From assembly GCA_005239845.1 (NCBI GenBank), contig SBBD01000002.1, positions 1 to 8,666 of the forward strand: a stretch of 8,666 nt of DNA. Direction: 5' to 3'. Positions within the stretch are counted from its first letter, which is position 1, and every line of letters starts with the position of its first letter. The notes below the pieces were generated by a model that was not told the DNA's origin, did no database searches, and worked only from the letters and a program-made list of their open reading frames with translations. The DNA is from an archaeon. GTDB lineage: Archaea; Micrarchaeota; Micrarchaeia; Norongarragalinales; SBBD01. Made by a program: the position numbers and the translations under genes. Shown piece by piece: positions 1 to 5,045 of the stretch.

Positions 1-1
1 A

Positions 2-250
2 AAATGGTATCTCGCAACTTTTATCATAGTTGATAGAATAGGAATAAAAAGTCGAATTGAAAGCCAAGCTAAGGAAATAAATGGTAAAATTATCCAAATG
101 AGCATGAGTTATTGGCCCAAACAAGTTGCTATTGAATTGCACAGAGAATTTGGGTATAGGAGTAAACTTGTTGACTGTTCTGATGAAAAATTCGAAAAGT
201 TCGTTAGAGACGAGCTTAAAAAGCAAGATTTTAGCGTTTTCTTGAAATAG
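2..250 (+). CDS. 3' part of an unknown AT-rich gene, cut by the window edge
   Basis: An open frame enters at base 2 and runs 82 codons to a TAG at 248-250 without a stop. The upstream start lies outside the window; an internal ATG occurs at codon 33. The translated tail is mixed, charged and soluble-looking (for example WPKQVAIELHREFGYRSKLV, then a lysine-rich helix-like end), with no membrane segment and no motif I recognise. Base composition is clearly more AT-rich than the genes from 412 on, with AGA, ATA and TTT codons that are scarce there, which may mean a recently acquired or fast-evolving gene. No function is assigned. That it is coding is supported only by the long open frame and protein-like composition. 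Confidence 0.5.
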   Translation, partial: KWYLATFIIVDRIGIKSRIESQAKEINGKIIQMSMSYWPKQVAIELHREFGYRSKLVDCSDEKFEKFVRDELKKQDFSVFLK

Positions 251-411
251 CAATCCTGCTTCCGTTTCGAAATGAGATGTATAGCAAATGCAGTTGATTA
301 ACAATACTCGCTCCAGGATGGTGTTTATAAAGGAACGTCGCAAGGAGTAGGCTTTAAAACCTTGGAAGCCTGAGTTCTGCGAGCTGATTTTCGCATTATT
401 AGGTGAAACTT
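251..411. promoter_or_regulatory. Intergenic region with candidate promoter of the 412-1694 operon
   Basis: No gene is visible here. Two TATA-like boxes face the plus-strand operon: TTTATAAAGG at 324-333 and CTTTAAAACC at 352-361. With the usual archaeal spacing of about 26 bp from the box centre, the first would start transcripts near 355 and the second near 382, leaving a leader of roughly 30-57 nt before the ATG at 412. Which one is used cannot be told from sequence. Confidence 0.45.
401..406 (+). promoter_or_regulatory. Ribosome binding site deciding the start at 412
   Basis: AGGTGA matches the archaeal anti-Shine-Dalgarno end of 16S rRNA and lies 5 nt before the ATG at 412. The in-frame GTG at 403 is inside this site, so the ATG at 412 is the better start. 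Confidence 0.6.
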
Positions 412-846
412 ATGGCGGAGGAGACTACTGTTCCCGAACCAGCCCCGCAACCCGGCGCGGAAGGCGTGCCGGAAACGGTAGAAGAGGAAGTCGGGGAAGA
501 GGAAGAGGCGGCGTTGAAGCTGCCCTTCCCGAACGCGCGCGTCGTCAAGATTATCCGCGAGAATTTGAAGAACCCCCACCAGCTCAAGAAGGAAGTCAAA
601 CTGCAGGCCAACATTTTGCTGGGGGAAATTTTGAAGGACATGGCGTTGTCCATGGACGCGGAGCCCTACAATTCGCTTTCCGTGGAGCACTTCAACAAGG
701 CCAGCCGCAAGTACCGGGAAATCGCCTTGAACCAGAAGCGCATCCGGAGAATAAAGAAAGTGCTGGAGAAGCAGCGCGCCGAATTGGACGAAATCGTCAC
801 GGAAATCGAGCTGGAAATGCCTTCCGAGGGTACTACGACGGTGTAA
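412..846 (+). CDS. Possible divergent histone-fold protein with acidic N-tail and basic helical C-tail
   Basis: 144 residues from the ATG at 412. Residues 1-36 are an acidic, proline-rich tail with runs of Glu. Residues 37-104 can be laid on an archaeal histone or NF-YB-like fold: LPFPNARVVKIIREN resembles the histone LPxAPxxRIIK start of helix 1, then an amphipathic long helix (about 60-85), and SVEHFNKASRKY in the place of the loop-2/helix-3 segment (histone KAEDIELAVRRF). The long helix plus loop is about three residues shorter than in HMfB and the conserved RKT motif is not seen. Residues 105-135 form a basic then heptad-like helix, suggesting a coiled coil. The stop is 2 bp before the coiled-coil gene at 849, so the two are surely co-transcribed. 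Family knowledge would give a DNA-binding, chromatin-like role; this is inference from a hand alignment. The alternative is an unrelated helical partner of the downstream coiled-coil protein. Confidence 0.5.
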   Translation: MAEETTVPEPAPQPGAEGVPETVEEEVGEEEEAALKLPFPNARVVKIIRENLKNPHQLKKEVKLQANILLGEILKDMALSMDAEPYNSLSVEHFNKASRKYREIALNQKRIRRIKKVLEKQRAELDEIVTEIELEMPSEGTTTV

Positions 847-848
847 GC

Positions 849-1694
849 ATGTCGTTGCAGGAACAGGCGGTGGAGCTTCGTGAACAAGGCCAACGCAAGA
901 ATGCGGAGGTAAGGGCGCTCGCGGAGGAGAACCAGCGCAACATCTCCCGTTTTAGGGACTCCATGAGCAAGGCCACGGAAGCGAAGCACAAGCGGGACGC
1001 GTTGAACGCGCAGGTGAAAGACCTTCTTATCAAACGCCGCCAGCTCGTGGAAATGTCTCGGGAGCTGGATGCGAAGCTGAAAGCGAAAGAGGAAGAGTTC
1101 GCCAAGATGCCGGAAGAAGGCCGGTATTCTGCCCCCCAGCTTCGCCGCATGATCAAGGCCATGGAGTGGAAGCTGCAGACGGAAGCGTTAAGCCCCCGCT
1201 ACGAGAAGGAATTGTCCCAGGAAATCGCGAAGCTGGAAAAGGAACTGGCGAAGGTGGAAAAGCGGGAGCCGTTGCTGCGGGAACTCCGAGAGTTGCGGAG
1301 GCAGCGCCACGACCTGAGCCTCGAGTTCCGCGCGCTCGACAAGACGCTGGAAATGTCGCGTACGGAAAGCGACCAGTTGCACCAAGGGGTCCTCAAGTCC
1401 TACCAGCAAGCGGACGAGGCAAAAGCGAAAATTTCGGAGTACCTGGCGATGATTGGGGAGAAGAGCAAGGAAGCGGATGAAGTGTTTGACAAGCTGCGCG
1501 ACACGCGGGAGGAATTGGACCGCGAGGAAAAGCAGCGCGTGAAGGAACGGGAGCAGAAGCGCAAGCGGGACGAGTCGGAGAAGCAGATGACGCTGGACGA
1601 AAGGGCACGAAAGATTTATGGCGAGTTCAAGAGCGGCAAGAAAATCTCGCTGGAGGATTTGCAGGTGCTGCAGGCGTCTGGGATTGAGATTTAG
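849..1694 (+). CDS. Archaeal coiled-coil protein, COG1340-like
   Basis: 281 residues, almost entirely charged heptad-like helix (Glu, Lys, Arg, Leu, Ala), with no signal peptide or membrane segment. Two stretches point to the archaeal coiled-coil family COG1340: the central IKAMEWKLQTEALSP followed by a Glu/Lys helix (about residues 100-125), which is the family's kink between two long helices, and the C-terminal ARKIYGEFKSGKKISLEDL (about 250-270), a small helical hairpin after the coiled coil. The length is normal for the family, usually just under 300. The biochemical role of the family is not established; an antiparallel coiled-coil scaffold is the likely architecture. The ATG is 2 bp behind the stop of the histone-like gene, implying coupled translation, so the two products may act together. 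The last nine codons occur again, with only synonymous changes, 70 bp downstream. Confidence 0.8.
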   Translation: MSLQEQAVELREQGQRKNAEVRALAEENQRNISRFRDSMSKATEAKHKRDALNAQVKDLLIKRRQLVEMSRELDAKLKAKEEEFAKMPEEGRYSAPQLRRMIKAMEWKLQTEALSPRYEKELSQEIAKLEKELAKVEKREPLLRELRELRRQRHDLSLEFRALDKTLEMSRTESDQLHQGVLKSYQQADEAKAKISEYLAMIGEKSKEADEVFDKLRDTREELDREEKQRVKEREQKRKRDESEKQMTLDERARKIYGEFKSGKKISLEDLQVLQASGIEI

Positions 1695-1728
1695 TTTCTT
1701 TTGGTCGAGCTTTTCTTGCTAAGAAAAG
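1695..1728 (+). terminator. Candidate terminator: T-rich run plus short hairpin
   Basis: Directly after the TAG of the coiled-coil gene comes TTTCTTTT (1695-1702), the T-rich type of archaeal terminator. It is followed by a perfect 8-bp inverted repeat, CTTTTCTT (1710-1717) and AAGAAAAG (1721-1728), with a 3-nt loop. The T-run alone would suffice; the hairpin may protect the transcript end. Confidence 0.4.
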
Positions 1729-1737
1729 GTCGTGCGA

Positions 1738-1767
1738 GTGCTGCAGGCTTCCGGCATTGAAATCTGA
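1738..1767 (+). pseudogene. Remnant copy of the C-terminal end of the coiled-coil gene
   Basis: Reading from 1738 gives V-L-Q-A-S-G-I-E-I and a stop (TGA, 1765-1767), identical in protein to the true C-terminus at 1665-1694. The DNA differs at the third base of five of the nine codons and in the stop codon (TAG versus TGA). Similarity ends immediately upstream of 1738, and a TAA lies in frame at 1720-1722, so this is a tail fragment only. Silent-only divergence indicates that the copy came from a divergent functional homologue and is not a fresh tandem duplication. Confidence 0.7.
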
Positions 1768-1784
1768 TTCAACGCAAGCGCTTT

Positions 1785-1826
1785 TAGGCTTTGAAGAAAT
1801 TTTTACTCCCTTGTCTTCAAAGCTTA
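1785..1826. repeat. 13-bp inverted repeat (stem-loop) between convergent genes
   Basis: Bases 1785-1797 pair with 1814-1826 over 13 positions with a single G-U pair, around a 16-nt loop containing TTTTT. The core arms are GCTTTGAAGA and TCTTCAAAGC. It lies between the 3' ends of the plus-strand coiled-coil gene and the minus-strand DUF5678-like gene, so a two-way terminator or transcript-end structure is the simplest reading. A protein-binding palindrome is possible. Confidence 0.45.
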
Positions 1827-1895
1827 CAATGTGGTACTTTGACCGTAACAAGTGGAAAATGGTAGGGTGTAGAATAAGGCGCTAAAATGGTGGGC

Positions 1896-1902
1896 AAAAA
1901 AA
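1896..1902 (-). terminator. Candidate T7 terminator of the DUF5678-like gene
   Basis: Seven As on the plus strand are seven Ts on the minus strand, starting 4 nt after the stop codon of the minus-strand gene at 1906. This is typical of archaeal oligo-T termination. Confidence 0.4.
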
Positions 1903-1905
1903 CAC

Positions 1906-2129
1906 CTAATAAATGCAGACCACATTGCTTTCTCTTCGCACGACTTTTGTCAATAGAATACTATTCGGGTCTTGGTCTTTAAAGTCGCTTTTTACTAGCT
2001 CGTCTAGTTTCTTGCTGTCCGCAAGAATTCCTTTTCCGGAAACGGCTATCCATTTGCCTGCATATTTTCTTAGTACGCGAGCGTTTTTTCAATCCATTTT
2101 CTGGCATTCGCCAATCCTACGTTTGACAT
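1906..2129 (-). pseudogene. DUF5678-like small protein gene, broken by a one-base frameshift
   Basis: On the minus strand the ATG at 2129 opens M-S-N-V-G-L-A-N-A-R-K-W-I-E-K and then hits a stop five codons later. In the next frame the reading continues from the A6 run (2084-2089) as NARVLRKYAGKWIAVSGKG and onward to the TAG at 1906-1908. Adding one A to the run joins both halves into a smooth 74-residue protein. The joined pattern WIEKN, then KYAGKWIAV, then a K/E/L helix (SKKLDELVKS) and a hydrophobic strand (SILLTKVV) fits the DUF5678 family of small archaeal and bacterial proteins of unknown function. A weak GGTGG ribosome site lies upstream at 2141-2145. The downstream half has no usable start of its own. 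It is either a real frameshift mutation, a homopolymer sequencing error, or slippage at the A-run. It is more AT-rich than its neighbours. Confidence 0.65.
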
Positions 2130-2225
2130 AGTCCTTAATCCCACCAAACAATAAAACTTCGCGTTGCTTGTATTAAAACGTATCCTTTTGGCTCCGTTAT
2201 ACTACCTACGACGCCGGTTCTGCAA

Positions 2226-2726
2226 TTACTCAAAGCTCTTGAAGTGCTCGTAGAAAAGCGGGGTGGGCTTGAGCTCTTTGGTCGTCTTGTGCTTTACGGA
2301 TTTCAAGTAGCCTTTCTTCTCCAATTCATCAACATACTCGTACACGTCCCCCTTGAAATAGTATTTGAGTTCGCTTTGCAGCAGCTTCTTTTTCTTCGCC
2401 ACGAGCGCGAGGATGCGGAGGGACTTCTTGCTTAGTTCCACGTTCTGCGAGAGTCCCGCAACCGCAGGCACGTACTCGTCGCGGAGCTCCAAACGGTATT
2501 CCGGGCCCCCGAGACGCGCCGGGTCCTCGAGTTTTGAAACGCGCAAGGCCGTGCCCTGTTGGTCGTAATTTTCGGAGAGTTCGGCCAGCAAGCCTTCCGC
2601 GTCCTCTTGGGAAACCTGGGCAATGGCCGCCAGTTCCTCAAGTCGCAAGGGCCTGTTCGCCAGGAACAGGGCGGCCTCCAATACGTTCTTTTTGGGAAGG
2701 TCAGCGGGTAAAACAGGCTCTTCCAT
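2226..2726 (-). CDS. scpB: ScpB-like segregation and condensation protein
   Basis: 166 residues from the ATG at 2726. ScpB is the kleisin-associated subunit that binds ScpA and works with SMC in chromosome condensation and segregation in the nucleoid. The sequence shows two winged-helix units. The first (about 14-85) contains VLEAALFLANRPLRLEELA, the family's opening motif. The second (about 95-160) has NVELSKKSLRILALVAKKKK, YFKGDVYEYVDELEKKGYL and the ending TPLFYEHFKSF, equivalent to the tT..F.e.F close of ScpB. Length fits the short archaeal forms. A TTG at 2744 in the same frame would add six residues. I prefer the ATG because the TATA box at 2769-2776 predicts a transcript start near 2746 and a GAGG at 2739-2742 lies before the ATG. 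ScpA and SMC are not in the window. The gene is divergent from rpsB. Confidence 0.85.
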   Translation of the reverse strand: MEEPVLPADLPKKNVLEAALFLANRPLRLEELAAIAQVSQEDAEGLLAELSENYDQQGTALRVSKLEDPARLGGPEYRLELRDEYVPAVAGLSQNVELSKKSLRILALVAKKKKLLQSELKYYFKGDVYEYVDELEKKGYLKSVKHKTTKELKPTPLFYEHFKSFE

Positions 2727-2895
2727 GGCTTTGTTCGTCCTCAAACCGAGCTTTTTAAAACCTAATTCTTTATATAGCTGCGGGCCATTTTAAAGCGTTT
2801 ATTGCTCCGAATGCTCTTCGTCTTTTAGAAGGGGTTTAGGCGTCGTACGCTTTTACTGTTTTTGCATGGAAGCGTCCGTTGGAATTGGTGTTCAC
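2727..2895. promoter_or_regulatory. Divergent promoter region between scpB and rpsB
   Basis: On the minus strand TATATAAA (2769-2776) is a good TATA box about 26 bp from a start near 2746, giving scpB a leader of about 20 nt. On the plus strand TTTTAAAG (2788-2795) would start rpsB transcripts near 2817, with a leader of about 80 nt to the ATG at 2896. The two boxes are only about 20 bp apart, so the pre-initiation complexes could compete. Confidence 0.5.
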
Positions 2896-3489
2896 ATGAC
2901 AATAGAACTGCTGGTGCCCCAGGAAAAGTACTTGAGCGCGGGCGTGCATATCGGGACGCGCAACAAGTCGGGAGGCATGCGGCAATATATTTACAAGGCG
3001 CGGGAGGACGGCCTGCACGTGCTGGACCTGAAGAAGATGGACGCCCGCGTGCGCGCCGCGGCAGGGCTGTTGAGCAAGTACCCCGGGGAACGCGTCTTCA
3101 TCGTAAGCAACAAGGACAACGCGAAGGCGCCCATCCAGAAAATGTGCTCGCTGGCCGGTTTCCAGGCGCTCGTCGGCCGCTTCACCCCCGGACGCTTCAC
3201 GAATTCCGCCCGGGAGGATTTCTGCGAGCCTTCGCTGGTGCTCGTGGTCGACCCGGCCTCCGACCGGCAGGCGGTCAAGGAAGCGTTCGAGATCAATGTT
3301 CCGGTCATTGCCTTGTGCGACACGAACAACGTGACGCGGTACGTGGACCTCGTGATTCCCACGAACAACAAGGGAAGGAAGGCCATCGCGCTGGTGTTGT
3401 GGCTCTTGACGCGCGAGGTGCTGAAAGCGAAGGGCCAGATCGCTTCCGACGAGGAGTTTGCGGCACAGCCCGAGGAGTTCGAGGCGTAA
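2896..3489 (+). CDS. rpsB: 30S ribosomal protein uS2 (S2)
   Basis: 197 residues, normal for archaeal S2, a protein of the small-subunit head-body junction near the mRNA exit. Clear family signatures: LLVPQEKYLSAGVHIGT at the N-terminus, DGLHVLDLKKMDARVRAAA, VGRFTPGRFTN, LVLVVDPASDRQAVKEA, VPVIALCDTNN and DLVIPTNNKGRKAIALV, then a short acidic tail. The ATG at 2866 in frame would add ten residues (MEASVGIGVH). I chose the ATG at 2896 because GGTG at 2888-2891 sits 5 nt upstream, and archaeal S2 usually begins just before the LLVP motif. It leads the ribosomal gene cluster; rpl39e starts 6 nt after its stop. Confidence 0.95.
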   Translation: MTIELLVPQEKYLSAGVHIGTRNKSGGMRQYIYKAREDGLHVLDLKKMDARVRAAAGLLSKYPGERVFIVSNKDNAKAPIQKMCSLAGFQALVGRFTPGRFTNSAREDFCEPSLVLVVDPASDRQAVKEAFEINVPVIALCDTNNVTRYVDLVIPTNNKGRKAIALVLWLLTREVLKAKGQIASDEEFAAQPEEFEA

Positions 3490-3495
3490 TTTTTT

Positions 3496-3657
3496 ATGGC
3501 AAGAAACAAGATGGCTCGCACAAAGAATAAGCTCGTCATCGCGGCCCGGCAAAACCGGAGGATGCCGTTGTTCGTCGTGGCGAAGACGAAGCGGAGGATG
3601 CGGTTCAACCGCTTGCAGCGAGACTGGAAGAGCCAGAAGCTGAAACTGAAAGAGTAA
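3496..3657 (+). CDS. rpl39e: 50S ribosomal protein eL39 (L39e)
   Basis: 53 residues, highly basic. eL39 lines the nascent-peptide exit tunnel of archaeal and eukaryotic large subunits. MARNK is followed, at exactly the family spacing of 13 residues, by QNRRMP, then VVAKTKRRMRFN and a W-containing basic tail. Usual archaeal forms have QNRRVPAW and NPKRRHWRR, so PLF in place of PAW and the altered tail mark a divergent copy. The spacing supports the ATG at 3496 over the in-frame ATG at 3511. It is 6 nt behind rpsB and is followed by rpl31e, its usual partner in archaea. Confidence 0.93.
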   Translation: MARNKMARTKNKLVIAARQNRRMPLFVVAKTKRRMRFNRLQRDWKSQKLKLKE

Positions 3658-3693
3658 ACCAGCGAAAAACGAGCGTTGGAACGCCGTTGGTTT
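3656..3693 (+). repeat. Nested hairpin between rpl39e and rpl31e
   Basis: The outer arm AAACCAGCG (3656-3664, overlapping the rpl39e stop codon) pairs with CGTTGGTTT (3685-3693) with one G-U. The inner arm GCGTT (3673-3677) pairs with AACGC (3680-3684) over a GG loop. An unpaired AAAAACGA bulges on the 5' side. A transcript processing, attenuation or stabilising element is possible; function is inferred only from position. Confidence 0.35.
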
Positions 3694-3726
3694 AGGGAAA
3701 GAAGAATGAGATTGCTGTGAGTGTTT

Positions 3727-4248
3727 ATGGCGAAAGAGGCAAGTGCCCGCGAGGACAAGTTCGTGGAGCTGCAGGAGAAGAAGTCGCAGGAGCAGAAGGA
3801 AGAGGCTCTGGAAAACGAGCGGGACCAGCCGCAGGAAACGGTTGCGCCAACGCTTACAGCAGAAAAAATCGTGGAAGAAGCCAAGAAGGAAGTAACGAAA
3901 GAAGGAAAGGGCGCCGCATCCGCTGAGGAAAAGGAAGCGAAAAAGAAGGAAGAGAAACCAGAAGAAAAACCTGCAAAAGAGGAAAAGAAGCGGGAAATCG
4001 TTTTGGAGCGCGTGTATTCCGTTCCCTTGCAGGACGCCTATTCCGTCCCCCAGTCCAAGCGGGGCGACAAGGCCGTCCGCCTGCTGAAAACCTTTCTGGA
4101 AAGGCACATGAAGTCGCAGAACGTGCGGTTGGCCGTCGCTTTGAACAATGCCATCCGCGCGCGGGGCACGCGACATCCCTTAAAGAAAGTGAAAGTCAGG
4201 GCCACGAAGGACAAGGCCGGCCTCGTGCTGACGGAACTCGCCGCCTGA
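3727..4248 (+). CDS. rpl31e: 50S ribosomal protein eL31 with long charged N-terminal extension
   Basis: 173 residues from the ATG at 3727; a GTG two codons upstream (3721) is the alternative. Residues about 89-173 are a complete eL31 domain: REIVLERVYSVPLQDAYSVP, KRGDKAVRLLKTFLERHMK, ALNNAIRARGTRHPLKKVKV and a C-terminal RATKDKAGLVLTEL. eL31 sits at the rim of the exit tunnel, where nascent-chain factors dock. Archaeal eL31 is normally about 80-95 residues. Here some 88 residues of Glu/Lys/Ala-rich, low-complexity sequence precede it (for example KEAKKKEEKPEEKPAKEEKK). This part has no recognisable domain and is probably disordered or a single charged helix. The frame is continuous, and no strong start lies at the domain border, so the extension is taken as real. 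The gene lies 69 nt behind rpl39e and 90 nt before the aIF6 start. Confidence 0.92.
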   Translation: MAKEASAREDKFVELQEKKSQEQKEEALENERDQPQETVAPTLTAEKIVEEAKKEVTKEGKGAASAEEKEAKKKEEKPEEKPAKEEKKREIVLERVYSVPLQDAYSVPQSKRGDKAVRLLKTFLERHMKSQNVRLAVALNNAIRARGTRHPLKKVKVRATKDKAGLVLTELAA

Positions 4249-4338
4249 AACGGCAAAACCTTTTTGTTCTTATACTTCCTGGACGTTCTACCTTGTTCTT
4301 TTTTAGCACAGCATGTACGAGTTCCTTGGGTTTTAATC
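4249..4338 (+). terminator. T-rich intergenic spacer, possible terminator
   Basis: After the rpl31e stop come T-rich tracts CCTTTTTGTTCTT (4259-4271) and TTGTTCTTTTTTAG (4293-4306), suitable for archaeal oligo-T termination. A TTATAC near 4270-4275 could be a weak TATA element for aIF6. Whether transcription stops or reads through cannot be decided here. Confidence 0.35.
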
Positions 4339-4995
4339 TTGATTGAACACGCGGATTTCTACAAGAACCCCTTCCTCGGGCTTTACGTGAAGACGAATGA
4401 TGCGCTGACGCTCGTGCCGAAAAACGCTGCCCCCAAGTTTGTCGAGCAAGTGCAGCGCGTGCTGGGGACGGAAACGCTTTCCCTGTTCATCGACGAGTCC
4501 CCCATTCTCGGCGTGTTCTGCGCCATGAATGCGACGGGCTGCGTTGTCCCTTCCTTCATCGCTTCCTCCGAACAGCGGCTCTTGAAAAAGGCGGGCTTGA
4601 ACGTCTGCGCCATTTCCGAACGATTTGCTCCTGGGAACAACGTGCTCGTGAACCGTAAATCGGCGCTCGTCCATCCCCGCTTAGAGGCCAAGGACCAGAA
4701 GCGCATCGCAGACGCTTTGGACGTGGAAGTGTTTTCCCAGCCCGTCACGCCGATTCCCACGGTGGGCTCGATCCACGTCGTCACGGAGCGGGGGCTGCTG
4801 GCCTACAACGAGTCTTCCGAGGAAGAGCTCAAGCTCTTGGAGCGTTTCTTTGGCGTGAGGGGGGGCATTGGCACGGTGAACTTGGGGAGTCCGTTCTTGG
4901 GGTTAGGCGTGGTGGCTAATTCGAAAGGAGCGCTGGTGGGGGGGCTCACTTCCGGCTATGAAGTGCAGCGCGTCTACGAGGCGCTGTTCGGCTGA
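4339..4995 (+). CDS. eif6: Translation initiation factor aIF6
   Basis: 218 residues from a TTG at 4339. aIF6 binds the large ribosomal subunit and blocks premature joining of the small one; it also takes part in large-subunit maturation. It has five pseudo-repeats forming a pentein propeller. Visible markers are NPFLGLYVKTNDALTLVP at the start, VGSIHVVTERGLLAYNESS, GTVNLGSPFLGLGVVANSKG and a terminal GGLTSGYEVQRVYEALFG. The frame stays open back to a TTG at 4264 (243 residues), but those extra 25 residues are hydrophobic, overlap the T-rich spacer and do not resemble the family. The MIEHADFYKNPF start matches the usual distance to the NPF motif, and length then equals the family norm of about 220. 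The start has no good ribosome site, so it remains the weak point. The order L39e-L31e-aIF6-prefoldin-FtsY is classic for archaea. Confidence 0.93.
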   Translation: MIEHADFYKNPFLGLYVKTNDALTLVPKNAAPKFVEQVQRVLGTETLSLFIDESPILGVFCAMNATGCVVPSFIASSEQRLLKKAGLNVCAISERFAPGNNVLVNRKSALVHPRLEAKDQKRIADALDVEVFSQPVTPIPTVGSIHVVTERGLLAYNESSEEELKLLERFFGVRGGIGTVNLGSPFLGLGVVANSKGALVGGLTSGYEVQRVYEALFG

Positions 4996-5003
4996 GATGT
5001 TCA

Positions 5004-5014
5004 GTTAATAAAAC
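5004..5014 (+). promoter_or_regulatory. Candidate TATA box for pfdA
   Basis: GTTAATAAAAC lies just after the aIF6 stop. A transcript start about 26 bp downstream would fall near 5035, giving a leader of only about 10 nt to the ATG at 5046, which has no clear ribosome site. Confidence 0.35.
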
Positions 5015-5045
5015 GCGGAGTGAAAACACTTTTCGTGGTTTATGT

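Noticed and set aside
251..411. tRNA or other stable RNA gene before the histone-like gene
   Set aside because: No T-loop GGTTCRA motif with matching acceptor arms was found; only promoter-like elements are visible.
1627..1851. 74-codon minus-strand open frame
   Set aside because: Half of it is antisense to the coiled-coil gene and the remainder crosses the duplicated tail and hairpin; no family resemblance.
1913..2131. 72-codon plus-strand open frame
   Set aside because: It is the complement of the DUF5678-like gene; the minus-strand reading is much more protein-like and ends in a clear terminator.
3656..3693. Kink-turn (L7Ae site) in the rpl39e-rpl31e gap
   Set aside because: The bulge is one-sided and there is no tandem G-A/A-G pair opposite CGA, so the k-turn consensus is not met.
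3706..3720. Four-codon upstream frame (M-R-L-L-stop) just before rpl31e
   Set aside because: It could be a regulatory leader peptide, but a frame so short is expected by chance and has no convincing ribosome site of its own.
2836..4176. 446-codon minus-strand open frame
   Set aside because: It is the antisense of rpsB, rpl39e and rpl31e, a by-product of GC-biased third positions; its Leu/Phe/Arg/His-rich composition is not protein-like.
4396..4406. Box C/box D-like motifs (TGATG and CTGA) inside aIF6
   Set aside because: They are only a few bases apart, leaving no guide region, and lie within a conserved coding sequence.
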